This document shows positions 1 through 14,985 of a DNA stretch of 64,000 bases, in pieces. The stretch is taken from contig NC_090025.1 in NCBI RefSeq assembly GCF_037176765.1, positions 76,051,545-76,115,544 on the forward strand, given 5' to 3'. A program made the position numbers and the translations under genes. The stretch's first letter is position 1; every line of letters begins with the position of its first letter. Under the pieces are notes generated by a model. That model saw only the letters and a list, made by a program, of their open reading frames with translations. It was not told the origin of the DNA and did no database searches. This stretch comes from Anolis sagrei (Eukaryota; Chordata; Lepidosauria; Squamata; Anolidae).

Positions 1-5
1 ACTAG

Positions 6-3838
<3,833 letters not shown>

Positions 3839-4800
3839 GAAGGCATGATGGAAGCACAGACGTTTTCAGTGAAGGGACTGCTTTTCAAAGTAGCTACTGT
3901 ACTTTTGCGGAAACGGCATGGCGACAATTGCTGCCTAGAAGAACCTCACTGTAAAGGCAACAGTGTGGGCTCTTTTCTTACCTCAAACAAAGGAAGAGTT
4001 TGACTGAATAAACTCACTTTTGCTCAGACTTTTAAATGAAGTCAACTCCCCTTGAGGCGAACAATGTGCAAATGCAGCTGGAGGAAGAGACAAGGTTGCT
4101 GTAAGCCACAAAACACTGACTGACCTATGCACAGACCTTTTCTCCTTTCAGGAAACAACGGTTTCCATTCCAAGATTCTGAAGAGCACAATTTACCATCT
4201 GCTTCGAGCCTTTACTACCACAGTAATGTATCAGATGTCTTCCTAAACATCTTGTTGCTCACAAAATCTGCCCAAGGCTATAAATATTGCTGCTAGTCCA
4301 TGACTTTGATGTTGTCTTTTCTGATGCTCTTTAAAAGGAGGCACAACAGTACTTATCACCTACGGACTCAGAGATCCTCCATCACGGCTTATCAACTGTC
4401 CTCTTTCTTTGCTATTGCAAAGTATTCCTGGTGATTTGGGAAGTAGAAATGGACAAAGCTGAAGCCACTCGTATCAACATTGTTACTCAGTGCACTATAG
4501 CAATATAGAATGGAACTTGGTGAAGATGGAGACTGAATTCAAATGTGCCAGGAAGACTTGTATTCTGGACCCTGCTTGGTTATGAAATTCAGGAGGTTGA
4601 GGGGTTTGAGGACTGATGACTACTTTTCGGCCTAACCTACCTCACAGGGCTATTGGAAGGATGCAGTGGTAAAGGGAAAGGGAGTAGTGTAAAAATACAG
4701 TGTTGTTTGAAGGGACTGGAAGCTGTTGTGACTCACCTAAGTGCACAATCAAGGGTATTAGTAAATAATAAAGATGGTGAACTTGATGTGGGCCTTTAAA
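3839..4800 (+). other. TEC: Probable 3' UTR of TEC
   Basis: About 950 bases of sequence without recognisable repeats follow the stop codon. AATAAA hexamers occur at 4007-4012 and 4767-4772; the second is the better candidate poly(A) signal because unique sequence runs up to it and mobile-element sequence starts soon after. The end is an estimate. Confidence 0.55.
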
Positions 4801-4991
4801 CATAGCATTCATAATTAATAAATTATAATACAATCTACATATTGTAAATATATATACTGCACATATGTATTTATATGAAGAGGGAGTTTATTCTTTGTAG
4901 GATTTGAAAGCAGAATTTGTTGAATTATTATATGTTGCACATACAGGCCTGAATCCTATTGTCAAACCCCAACTAGAGTAAGCCCATTGAA

Positions 4992-5126
4992 CAGTGGTTC
5001 TCAACCTGTGGGTCCCTAGGTGTTTTGGACTACAACTCCCAGAAATCCCAGCCAGTTTACCAGCTGTTAGGATTTCTGGGAATTGAAGGCCAAAACATCT
5101 GGGGACCCACAGGTTGAGAACCACTG
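4992..5126. mobile_element. Palindromic hAT MITE, 135 bp, 8-bp TSD
   Basis: Second full copy of the family at 3262. Terminal inverted repeats CAGTGGTTCTCAACCTGTGG and its complement; exact target duplication CCATTGAA at 4984-4991 and 5127-5134. Confidence 0.88.
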
Positions 5127-5219
5127 CCATTGAACCTGTTGTTGAATGCTGAGTCATCACACACGTAGATCCAATTTATTCAATGCATCTGTATAAGGAC
5201 TAAGTAGCAACAGTAAGAA

Positions 5220-6130
5220 CTGACCATGGAACAACAGAGTAGTTCAAGACTGGGAAAGGCGTTTGGCAGGATTGTATACTCTTACCCAACCTATTCAACT
5301 TGGAGCACATCATGGGATGTGCGGGGCTTGATCAATGCAAGGCTGGGGTAAAAATTGCTGGAAGAAACATTAACAACCTTAGGTATGCAGATGATACCAC
5401 TTTGATGTCCGAAAGCAAGGAGGAGCTGGGGAGCCTTCTAATCAAGGTGAAAGCAGGAAGTGTAAAAGCTGGGTTGCAGTTAAATATATATATATAAAAT
5501 ACTAAGATTATGGCAACCAGACTGATTGATAACTGGCAAAGAGAGGGAGAAAATGTGGAGGCGGTGACAGACTTTGTATTTCTAGGTGCAAAGATTACTG
5601 CAAATGCAGACTGCAGCCAGGAAATCAGGAGACGCTTACTCCTTGGGAGGACAACAATGACCAATCTCGATAAAATAGTAAAGAGTAGAGACATCACACT
5701 GGCAATGAAGATCCTCATAGTTAAAGCAATGGTACTCCCCGTAGTAGCCTACGGATGTGAGAGCTGGACCTTAGGGAAGGCTGGGCAAAGGAAGATAGAT
5801 GCTTTTGAACTGTGATGTTAGAGGATAGTTCTGAGAGTGCCTTGGGCCATGAGAAGATCCAACCAGTCCATACTTCAGGAAATAAAGCCCGACTGCTCAT
5901 TGGAGGAAAGGATAGTAGAGGCCAAGATGAAGTATTTTGGCCACATCATGAGAAGACAGGAAAATGGAAGGAAAAAGGAGGAGGGGCCGACCAAGGGCAA
6001 GATGGATCGTATCCTTGAAGTGACTGGATTGACCTTGAAGGAGCTAGGGGTGGTGACGATTGACGGAGCTCTGGCGTGGGTTGGTCCATGAGGTCACGAA
6101 GAGTCAGAAGCGACTGAATGAATGAACAAC
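5220..6130 (+). mobile_element. BovB (RTE clade) LINE, 3' ORF2 fragment and tail
   Basis: Frames across the region encode BovB reverse-transcriptase and C-terminal motifs: YADDTTLMSES near 5380, FLGAKITANADCSQEI, KAMVLPVVAYGCESWT at about 5720-5770, RRSNQSILQEI and KYFGHIMRR. The 3' end AGTCAGAAGCGACTGAATGA is the typical BovB tail. Several frame changes and a 5' truncation show a dead copy. The tail is related to the 3' ends of the Sauria SINEs in this window, which BovB is known to mobilise. Confidence 0.88.
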
Positions 6131-6734
6131 AACACTAGTCAGGGCTAGCAATAGGATTCAGGCTTCGGTTTGACACACAACACCTGTAACAAAGAGAACA
6201 TACTCCAGTCTTCGCTATAAATCGGGAAGGTCCTGGATCAGTTTGTTATCGTACCTCCACAGCTGTTAATGTTCTTTGATAATGAAATATTATGCAACAG
6301 ATTGTGCCTAATAAATCCATGTTTTTTTTTAAAAAAAATACTGATAAAACCCGTGTATCATTTTGCTTTTAGGTGTCAAAATGAAGCCTGACATCTCCTT
6401 AGGATTTTCCCAAGAGATTTCACTGCTCATGACTAATGTACTAAGCAGCAACTGACTAATGAGATTGGATCATTCTGTAGTTTTAGTTTGTCGTCTGCTG
6501 TTACATCAATAGCCTGGGCTACATGAGATGTTTCAGTGGTGGAAGAGACTCAAAGGAACAGACCTCTGCCTACACTTTATTCAGTTAGGTCATTGTTTTC
6601 TGAGAGATCAAGTTCTCAGCTACAGGGACTGGAAGATGGCTCTTAAATAAAGTTCTTATGAAGTTGAATGCTTTACATCCTAACCATATTATGAGCTCCT
6701 GCAGAATTTCAGCACACAAAGATCAGGCTCATAA
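6131..6734. other. Intergenic, nothing recognised
   Basis: Unique AT-rich sequence without coding or repeat signal. Confidence 0.5.
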
Positions 6735-6735
6735 C

Positions 6736-6800
6736 AATTTATTTATTTATTTATTTATTTATTTATTTGCTTCATTTCTATACCGCATTTTTCAGCCCAG
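6736..6800 (-). repeat. (TTTA)n tract with a short L2-like tail
   Basis: About eight ATTT units followed by TTCTATACCGCATTTTTCAG, a fragment of the L2-type tail. Confidence 0.6.
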
Positions 6801-7189
6801 GAAGGCGATTTGGTGGAATGTAATTCTCCCATGACATACTTAAGAGTCAGTTAAGGCGAGAGAGGAGAAATTTGCATCCTTCTTGCTTCCCTCTGCAATA
6901 GAATAGGATTTGCATGCAAAACCCCAATTTCCCAGCCACCAGTTGAAGATAGTCTAGCTGCCTCTGATTTTGTTCTTGGTGCACTTCAGCACCTGTGCAC
7001 AAAAGAACAGCCTCAACCAATAGAAGAGTGGTGCTTTGTCCCTATGTCTTCAAGGGCAGTCAAAACACATTTAAATAAGCAGACACCATTGTGACCAAAC
7101 CTCCAAATTGTTGTACACAGAGGCTGAGGATTTTGCAGGAGAAAGTACTTGAAACTTTCTTCTGCAATATCCAAGAAAAGTTAATGCAC
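6801..7189. other. Intergenic, nothing recognised
   Basis: No repeat family or coding signal identified. Confidence 0.45.
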
Positions 7190-7610
7190 CAGTATAAATA
7201 TTTATTTATTTTATTTCATATACTTGTACCTCCAAGGGGGGACTCAGGGCGGCCTCACAGCAAACACCATTCTGTGCCATCATAATGATAAGAACAATCA
7301 ACAAATTCATTAAAACAAAACATTAAACAGTTGTTAAAACACGCCAATTAAAATCCGGGCCCAGGTCAATTCATTGTCACTTCAAAATTGCTTATGCCTT
7401 CTTCATACAAGCTGCTGTTCAATGGTCAAATGCAAGGTCCCACAGCCAAGTCTTGAGTTTCCTTCTAAAGGATAGGAGGGAGGTGGCCAGTCTTATGTCA
7501 TTGGGGAGAGAATTCCACAGATGGGGAGCCACTGTTGAGAAGGCCCTGTCTCTCATCTCTACCAATCGCGATCTTGTTCACATGGACTGTTGTCAAGCTA
7601 GGCATCACCA
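7190..7610 (-). mobile_element. L2 LINE 3' end, antisense
   Basis: Starts TATTTATTTATTTTATTTCA, passes CCAAGGGGGGACTCAGGGCG, and continues to the ORF2 C-terminal block (GAATTCCACAGATGGGGAGC, GAGAAGGCCCTGTC), which on the minus strand encodes the common L2 ending with RAF-x-VAP-x-LWN. Confidence 0.75.
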
Positions 7611-8037
7611 ATTCTATCTTTCACCTACTTGTCCCATAATCATAGAAAGCTTAAAGTATTTAGAAAGATTGAATAGCTTTATTGTCACTGTACATTGTAC
7701 AACGGAATTGAATGCTTTTCCCAACACAAGTCACTAAAACAACACCCCTATTCCTCCATGCTTCAACCACCAACCGCGGTTTCAGAAGGAAGGTCTGCTT
7801 GTGTGCATGGGTTACTTCCCTTTTGACTTAAAGGGACACCACGTCAGTTCTTGATGCCAAAATACTCTGCTTTGTTTTTTCTTTTTGGACACTTCCTTTT
7901 CAGCTGCTTGTAAATTTCTTTTGCAATAGTTGAAAAGTGAAGGCTGTGACTTCCTGTATAAGGCATGTCTACTGAGAGTCTCAGTCTTCTTTGAAGAAGA
8001 ATAAATCACTTGAACTCTGCAAGTGGGCAGCTGAAGA
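7611..8037. other. Intergenic, nothing recognised
   Basis: No coding or mobile-element signal identified. Confidence 0.4.
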
Positions 8038-8695
8038 GTGGCAGGAGGATGCTGTGGGAAAGGGGAAGAGGAGGGAAGGGGAGAGGAGAGAAGGAAGAAG
8101 GAGGGGAAACCAGAAGGGGAGGGGGAAGGGGAGGGGAGGGGAGGGAAGGGGAGGGGAAAGGGACAGGGAAGGGAGGGGAAAGGGGAAGGGGAAGGGAAGG
8201 GGGAAAGGGGAGGGGAAGGGGAAGGGGAAGGGAAAGGGGAAAGGGAAGAGGAAAGGGGAGGGGAAGGGGAAAAGGAGGGATAGGAGAAATAGGAAGGAAG
8301 GAAGACAGACAGAAAGATAGAAAGAAAGAAAAATAGATAGAAAGATAGAAAGAGATAGAAAGAAAGAAAGAAAGAAAGATAATGAGAAAAGTAAAAGAGA
8401 AAGAAAATGATATAGAAAAGGAGACAGAGAAATAGAAAAGAGCAACAGAAAAAGAAAGAAAAAACAAAGGAGAAGGCCAAAAGAGAAGGAGAAAAGAAAA
8501 AGGGGGAATAGAGAAGGGGAAAGAGAAGATGGAAATCAGAGGAAAGAGAAGAGACAGAAAGAAGGAGAAAGAGATAAGAGAAAGGAGACAGATGAGAGAG
8601 ATGCGTGAGTTCTGTGAGATGTGTGTAGTGTGTGATGAGAAAGAGATAAAAGACAGGAAAAATAGAAAGACAGAAAGATATAAAAAGAGAAAAGG
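8038..8695. repeat. Long polypurine tract (GGGGA, then GAAA type)
   Basis: Over about 650 bases the plus strand is almost only A and G: GGGGAAGG-type units to about 8290, then AGAAAGA-type units. Long ORFs on both strands here (proline/serine/phenylalanine-rich or glycine/arginine/lysine-rich) are composition artefacts. Confidence 0.92.
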
Positions 8696-9013
8696 TATAT
8701 GTAAGGGCGATGTGAGATGGGCAATATGTGTGTGATGTGCATGGCGTATGTGATGTGTGTGGTGTGTAATGTGTGTGATTTGTCTGGTGCATGAGGTGTG
8801 CGTACTGTGTGTGTGGTATGTTTTCTGGGCAATGTATGTATTCTGTTTGATGTGTGCGATATGAAATGGGCAAGATGTGTGAGATGTGTGTGGTGTGTGG
8901 TGTGATGTGTGCGGTTTGTCAGGTGTAAGAGGCATGTGTACTATGTGTGATCTGAGGTGTGTGTTCTGTGTGATGTAAATGTTCTGTGTGATGTGTGTGG
9001 TGTGTCAGATGTG
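8696..9013. repeat. TG-rich degenerate minisatellite
   Basis: Irregular units of GTGTGATGTG and TGTGTGGTG alternate for about 300 bases between the two purine tracts. No coding potential. Confidence 0.85.
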
Positions 9014-9255
9014 GAGAGGGGGTGGAATGGGAGGGGGAGGGGAGGGGGAGGGGGAAGGGGGAGGGGAGGGAAGGGGAAGGGGGAAGGGAGGGGGAAGGGG
9101 AGGGGGAGGGGGAGAGGGAGAGGGAGGAGGGAGAGGGAGGGGGTGGGAGGGGGAGGGAGAGGGCAGGGAGGAGGGGAATTGCAATGGGAGGGGAAAGGAA
9201 GGGGACGGGAGGTGGAGGGGGAGAGGAAGGAGACAAGAGAAGAAGGAAAAAGGAA
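9014..9255. repeat. Polypurine G-rich tract
   Basis: GGGGGA and GGGGAA units with runs of 4-5 G throughout, able in principle to form G-quadruplex or triplex structures. It shares composition with 8038-8290. Confidence 0.92.
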
Positions 9256-9371
9256 TGGATGGAGGACGATTGAACAGTCAGGCTTTTGCCACAACTGGAC
9301 ACACCTCTCAAGTCTTTAGGATTTCAATCTGGTGAGAAGTATAAAAACCAGAGAAAAAGAGGATGGTTCAT

Positions 9372-9735
9372 CTTGCCTTCCTTCAACCATGGCCTTCTAC
9401 TCTCATCTCAACATGTTTTGGGTTGAGTTCTGACAAAAACTGAGCAATACTGTGATTTCTTGTTTAGTTAAAATATAGCCAGAAGTGGATCAAACATCTA
9501 TACAGTTGAGAAAAGGAATGGACATTGGGCAAGCCATCAGGAAGAAGGCAATATGCCTTGGCGTAGTGTTTCTCATTATTTCCTCCCATTCCCTCTGGCT
9601 CTCACTTCAGGTCGTGTTGTCTCCTGTTGTCTCCGCGAATTCACTTTCTTCTAAAAGTCTTTGCCACAGAGATCATAGCTAAAAGTCTTTGAAGAGACTG
9701 GGGTTGATGAGGCTGAAACCTTGGCTGAAATCTTG
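9372..9735. repeat. Copy A of a diverged ~360-bp direct duplication
   Basis: Begins CTTCAACCATGGCCTTCT and includes GTGGATCAAACATC, ATCAGGAAGAAGG and TTCAGGTCGTGTTGTCTCC. The same order recurs at 10111-10460. I do not recognise the family, and there is no conserved reading frame. Confidence 0.75.
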
Positions 9736-10110
9736 GCCATACCATGACGCTTGTGAGACTTGTCACCTGAAAATAACGATAAGAAGGACATGACATGTCA
9801 CAAGACAGCTTCACCAGCTTGGATTTCACATTTCTATATAAGGGATGCTCAACCCATGGTTCAAATCACTGATGGTAACTGTGGAGAAGTGATCCTTTCT
9901 ATCTCTTAGATGAAGCTTCCTCCTTTTGTGTCTTTAAGTTGTTTCTGAGTTAAGACAACCATAAAGTGACCCTACCACAGGGACACATTGGCATTTTTGG
10001 CGGGGGGAGAGGGGCTCTGTGAACAAATCTTACCAAGAAAAGGCCGTGAAAGAAGCCTTTCAAGCTGGTGTTGGGTGCAAAAGAAAAGAGGAGAAACAGG
10101 CAGCAGAGAC
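9736..10110. other. Spacer between the duplicate copies
   Basis: No feature recognised. Confidence 0.4.
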
Positions 10111-10460
10111 TTCCTGTCTTCCTTCAACCATGGCCTTCTGCTTCCATTTCCAAAATGGTTTGAGTAGAGTTCTGCCAACAGAACAACAAGCTATGATTTT
10201 CTATTTAGCAAAAATATAGCTGGGAGTGGATCAAACTTCCACACAGTTGAAGAAAGCAATGGGCAACTCATCAGGAAGAAGGAAAAATGCCTTGCCATAG
10301 TGTTTCTTTTCATTTCCTCCTATTCCATGTGGTTCCCAGTTCAGGTCGTGTTGTCTTCTGCTGTCTCTGCAAATCAACCTTTCTCAGGAAGCCTTTGCCA
10401 TACATAACAGCCGAAAGGCTTGAAACTCTTCAAAGGCTGGAAGTTTGGCTGAAAGGTTGG
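10111..10460. repeat. Copy B of the ~360-bp direct duplication
   Basis: Begins CTTCAACCATGGCCTTCTGC and carries GTGGATCAAACTTC, CATCAGGAAGAAGG and TTCAGGTCGTGTTGTCTTC in the same order as copy A, offset about 740 bases. By eye roughly three quarters of positions match. Confidence 0.75.
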
Positions 10461-10508
10461 CTCCACCCTTGACATTTATGGGGCTTGTAGTCCAAGCTGT
10501 GCTCCTGC

Positions 10509-10509
<1 letters not shown>

Positions 10510-10558
<49 letters not shown>
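10510..10558. repeat. (GAAA)n microsatellite
   Basis: About twelve uninterrupted GAAA units. Confidence 0.95.
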
Positions 10559-11037
10559 GGCTTTAGTACACTGTACAAATCTTTTCACTCTGCTGAAATA
10601 TAAGGCACTAAAAGCTTTGGGAAAGAGGGAAATGGTATCTACCTGCAGGCAAAGAGCAAAACACATTGTGTTACATACATCTGAGAAACACCAGTAAAAA
10701 CAAGGCAGCAGGCTTGCACCCCAGAGTTCCCTTTCTACCCAATTGCTCTCAATCCAAGTATCAATCCTGTTTCTCTTCCAACAATATGATGTGCCCATGG
10801 TTATTTTACTCTAAAGAATTTATTGACCAGAATCTAAAATATTAAACCTGCTGCATACCATCTGGCAATGACATGGATTGTGGCTGGACACACTGAATCA
10901 GCTTGAAAAGATAACATCATACAGAATCCAACTTTTTATAAAGAGACAGCATTTTCCAAAACCCACATTGTAGAAAAACTATTATTTTCAAAAACTACAC
11001 ATAACAAGTTCAAATATTTATTTTCTTACTGCTAAAC

Positions 11038-11073
<36 letters not shown>

Positions 11074-12500
11074 GCATCCCTTTCAAAGAAACCCAGACTG
11101 ACCACAACCCATCTCTTTCCTCCCACCGTTGTCCAACTCAGAAATCCTCATCTAACTGAACTCCCAACTGTCATTCTCCAACACATTCCCTTGCCTTATG
11201 CAAATCTTCCCCAGCCTCCACCAATCAGCACTCACCCCAATATTCCGCTCTCTCCCCCTCCACATACTATAGAAATAGAAATCAATATGTTTAACAATAT
11301 TTACTAATACAAACACAAGACAGATGAGAAATGAGTTTTTCAAGCAAAATGAGGAAGAGCTTCCAAAGGCTCACAGTCCAAACGTAGGCAACAAAAGTGA
11401 CAAGGAGTCTGAAATAATTCGGTGACAACTTCATGCCCTTATAATACTATTTCAGTGCAGAAAACAGGGGCCTTTGCCGAGCAGCATCAAAGTGTGGTCA
11501 TAACACAAGGAAATTTCTCCTGCGGAAGCCACTTGGGCCTGTTTCTGAGTTCCTGTGTGTCATCCGTGCACATTCACATGCTTTGCTTTCATGAACTTGG
11601 CTGTTCCTGGTGCTGTAGCTCCTGCTTCCTTCCCTCCACCTCCTTGCCCCGTTGGTCCTTCTCCTCTTCTTCTGCGCTGCTGCCCTTCCTGCAGAGCTAG
11701 TCCCTCACTCCCTTCCCCATCTTCCCATTGCAGCCTCATCAAGGTTTTCCACTCCTTATTCCATTGCTCCATCCTCACTCACTCATTGAAAGGTGATACT
11801 ATTTTTCCTAGAAGCACCTTCTATGTCATGGTTGTGAGCATTGTTTATAAAAATGAAAATCAGAACTGTGTCAAGTAGCTTCTCATTATAATTTAGCCAC
11901 AGGGTAAAGCAGTTTTCTTTACATATCTCTCATATGATAATATGCTATTATGATAGTAATATATGAGGGCCAGCTTCTCAAGAACAGATCAAAAATATCC
12001 TCTGGTTCAGATTTCCATCATGGCCCCTCTAGTACATCGTCTTTTGTGGCACCACCACAATTTCTTGGAGGCCATGGAGCTCTGTGCGAGTGCCTGGTTG
12101 TCACTTATCAAGTCTGCTAAATTCAGAATGAGAAGCCCATATGATAAGCAAGAAGGAGCATACCCAGACTTTGCCTAAGTGGGGCAAAATAGGGTTAAAC
12201 AAAGGAAAGCCTGGAATACTCACCAAAAGTAGATGTGCATATTGGATCATAGTGTCAATGCTGGATTCAAGAAAAATTTAGGTTTTCTGCGTAGTGCAAT
12301 TAAATCACAAATAACTGCATCTCCAACTGATCCCAAGAAACAACTTGAGAATATTAGGATGTCTTGCAACTGTCAAGCCTCTCTCCCTCCCACCAGCCAT
12401 CTCTGCTCAGATCTGAAGCTCATCCTGATAGTGACATCATCCATTGCATCAGAATGTTTGTGATCAGCTAAGGTTGTCTCCATGTCAACAACAGTTTAGT
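10559..12500. other. Intergenic, mostly unique
   Basis: Contains a (CT)n tract at 11041-11070. Short ORFs around 11.4-11.9 kb are Ser/Pro/Leu-rich with no homologue I recognise, and are treated as chance ORFs. Confidence 0.45.
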
Positions 12501-12539
12501 CAACTTCTGCAACTTGGGCCCATCTGCAATGCCATATAA

Positions 12540-12725
12540 TGCATTATGAACCTACATATGGCGATGTACATGAGACCTAGGATGTTTATTTGCTACAAGT
12601 TACATAATTGGTGTAGAAGTTTAGCATAACATGAAATAATCTCTAATTAATTGAAAAAGGACATATTATGAACAGATAAATGTTAAAATTTGGTAAAATG
12701 AATATTTTCAACATTTCAGTTGGAA
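12540..12725 (+). repeat. Left arm of a fold-back (inverted-repeat) element
   Basis: ATTATGAACCTACATATGGC through CATGAAATAATCTCTAATTA to AACATTTCAGTT is repeated in reverse complement at 13007-13192 with few differences. Probably a MITE with long terminal inverted repeats. Confidence 0.8.
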
Positions 12726-12805
12726 GATTGTATGATAAAATGGGATGTTTACGGAACAGAATTTGGTTGCAAAAGTGACGAGGAGACTGATATTGGAATC
12801 ATAGA

Positions 12806-12985
12806 ATAATAGAGTTGGAAGAGATCACATGGACCGTCTAGTCCAACCGCCTGCCATTCAGGGAAAGCACAAAGTATCCCTGACAGAGGGCCATCCAGCC
12901 TCTATTTAAAAGCTTCCAAGGAAGTAGCTTCCACCACTCTTTGAGGCAAAGAGTTCCACTGCTGAACAGCTCATATGGTCAGAAT
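12806..12985 (-). mobile_element. CR1 LINE 3' fragment in the loop of the fold-back element
   Basis: Antisense CR1 tail: AATCATAGAATAATAGAGTT, then GGCCATCCAGCCTCTATTTA and AGAGTTCCACTGCTGAACAG. Confidence 0.8.
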
Positions 12986-13006
12986 TTCACTTGTTCATCT
13001 TCGAAC

Positions 13007-13192
13007 TGAAATGTTAAAAGTATTCATTTTACCAATTTTTACCAATTATCTGTTCATAATATGTGTGTAACTGACCTTTTTCAATTAATTAGAGATTATT
13101 TCATGTTATACTAAACTTTTCCACACCAATTATGTAGTAAATAAACACCTTAGGCCTCATGTACACGGTCATATGTAGGTTCATAATGAAGT
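13007..13192 (-). repeat. Right arm of the fold-back element
   Basis: Reverse complement of the arm at 12540-12725, ending CATATGTAGGTTCATAATG. One arm has small insertions relative to the other, so the element is not recent. Confidence 0.8.
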
Positions 13193-13254
13193 TCAGAATG
13201 CAACTACAACTCCCAAATGACAAAATCTCACCCCAACCCCACCACAATGCAAAT

Positions 13255-13650
13255 TTGGTTTTTTAAAGAAGTTTTTATTGCAATGGTATCCATCAAAAAC
13301 ATACAAAATATACTTTATAAACATCCATAAACCATTACATCCCCCCTCCCCTTTTTCTTCTCCCCTCCTTCCAACTTTATGAAGCATTTTTAAGTGCAGC
13401 CAGTCCAGGAGTCTGTCCATTTTCTCCTTTATCTGATCATTAGCTTTCCCTTCTTCAATCCATTTGTTCCGTATTTCCAAAAACAGAGCTGGTAAAAGGG
13501 AACTCGTGCCATTTTTGGAATCAGCAAGTCAAATATACCCAGAAACAGGACTAACATTTGAGGCACCCAAATGTGTGTTGGCCAGTGTAACAGATATATC
13601 AATCCTTGTACTGTTTCAAATGTGTGAAAAATAATTCCACCTTTCACTTC
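13255..13650 (-). mobile_element. Possible L1-type 3' end or processed transcript, antisense
   Basis: On the minus strand a coding-like stretch is followed by a G-rich segment and then CAATAAAAACTTCTTTAAAA, an arrangement like the 3' end of squamate L1 elements. I cannot name the encoded stretch, so the family is uncertain. Confidence 0.35.
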
Positions 13651-13936
13651 TCAAAGAAGGACAATGTTAAGTCTATATGAACCCATGGCTGCTCTATGTA
13701 ATCCCCAATTCTGGTTTCCAGATATTTGCTTTAGCCTCTCTTCCAGCTTCTATCCAGATTGCAACTCCCATCAGCTCACATCAAAATACCACTATGGATG
13801 TAAGGCGAAAACATCAGGAGGGATTAAAGTGGAGAAAAGTAGAGCTGTCAAGTTACAAAAGAACCAATTCTATTCCTAGCAAAAAAAAAAAAAAACCTTT
13901 TAAAAAAAGTAGGAACACATTTTAATCAAAATAATG

Positions 13937-13957
13937 TTTATTTTACACCTTTTTATT
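13937..13957 (-). terminator. NIPAL1: Candidate poly(A) signals of NIPAL1
   Basis: Two AATAAA hexamers 15 bases apart on the minus strand, followed downstream (13.87-13.93 kb) by a T-rich stretch on that strand. Confidence 0.4.
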
Positions 13958-14860
13958 TTTTCCACATTTTAATAGGGTTTTATCAGAAAAAATATCTCAA
14001 AAATATTTTCCATTTCGTTACATTGAGTCAAAAAGTTTGAACACACAGAAACAAGGAATTATTTCCTGAATGACAAAATATTATCCTGCACACACACAAT
14101 TATATTTCTTTGGTACGAAGTTTAATGAAGTATGTTTGAATATTTCCTAATGGATGCCAGTGCTGGACAGACACAACGGAAGGAAGATATCTCCTGAGTT
14201 ATCAAATTCTTTTAGCATTTTTATATTTCTGGCTTTCCATAATGGAAAAGTGCCATACATGAATGAAACCTGTAACAGGCTTAAGAAGCAATGGGCAAAA
14301 GGAAAATACGAATAATGGGAAGATATGTGCCCACAGTCAATTTTGCTTTTCAGGGACATACTGTTTATTCCAACATAAACATTTTCTTTCACACAAAAAG
14401 ATGGGATGAAAATCCTTCTGGAATCAATAAATAAATAAAACCGTTTTCCATTCTGCATTGGGAATCCAGTGGGAGATCTCTGGAGCCTAGTAACAAGCCC
14501 TCAGGGAAGTACTAGGACCTAGAGATTTCCATGAATGTACTCTACCCAAAAAGGGAAGAATGAACTGATTAATGCTGGAGCATGGGCAACAGGAGACAAA
14601 GGTTTTGCCATGATGTTCACCCGCTTATAACATACAGAAGAACCTCAAGTCTTCTTAGAAACCACCAAACATCTTAAGTGGGCCCGAAATCGCCCTAGAA
14701 CCATCTCTAAAACTTCCGTAAGCTTCAGTAGAACTAGTACTCACTGATCATTTCTATTATGCATCCATAAAGTAAGATTTCAGTTGTTCGTTGGATTTCA
14801 ACCAAAGAATATCGAAGTCAGCAAATTGTATCAGTTAAGTAGATTCATGAGTGGGGAATG

Positions 14861-14985
14861 TGTGACTCTCCAAACGTTGTTGGGTTACAATTCCTGCCAT
14901 TCCTGACCAATGGTCATGGTCGGCCAGAACAGATAAGAACTGCAGTCCAACAAGATCTGAAAAGGTCACACATTCCCTCCACTGC
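14861..14985. mobile_element. hAT-like MITE (GTTGTTGGGTTACAATTCC family)
   Basis: Quasi-palindrome: CTCCAAACGTTGTTGGG on the left and CAGTCCAACAAGATCTG on the right around a TCATGGTCGGCCAGA core. Related copies occur near 18.0, 18.2, 19.7 and 62.4 kb. Confidence 0.55.

Noticed and set aside
7812-8935. Long Ser/Phe/Leu/Pro-rich ORFs (up to 353 codons) on the minus strand
   Set aside because: They lie entirely in polypurine and TG-rich low-complexity DNA; all frames on both strands are open because of composition. No family resemblance.
8919-9335. Gly/Glu/Arg-rich and Pro/Ser-rich ORFs on both strands
   Set aside because: Same composition artefact in the G-rich purine tract.
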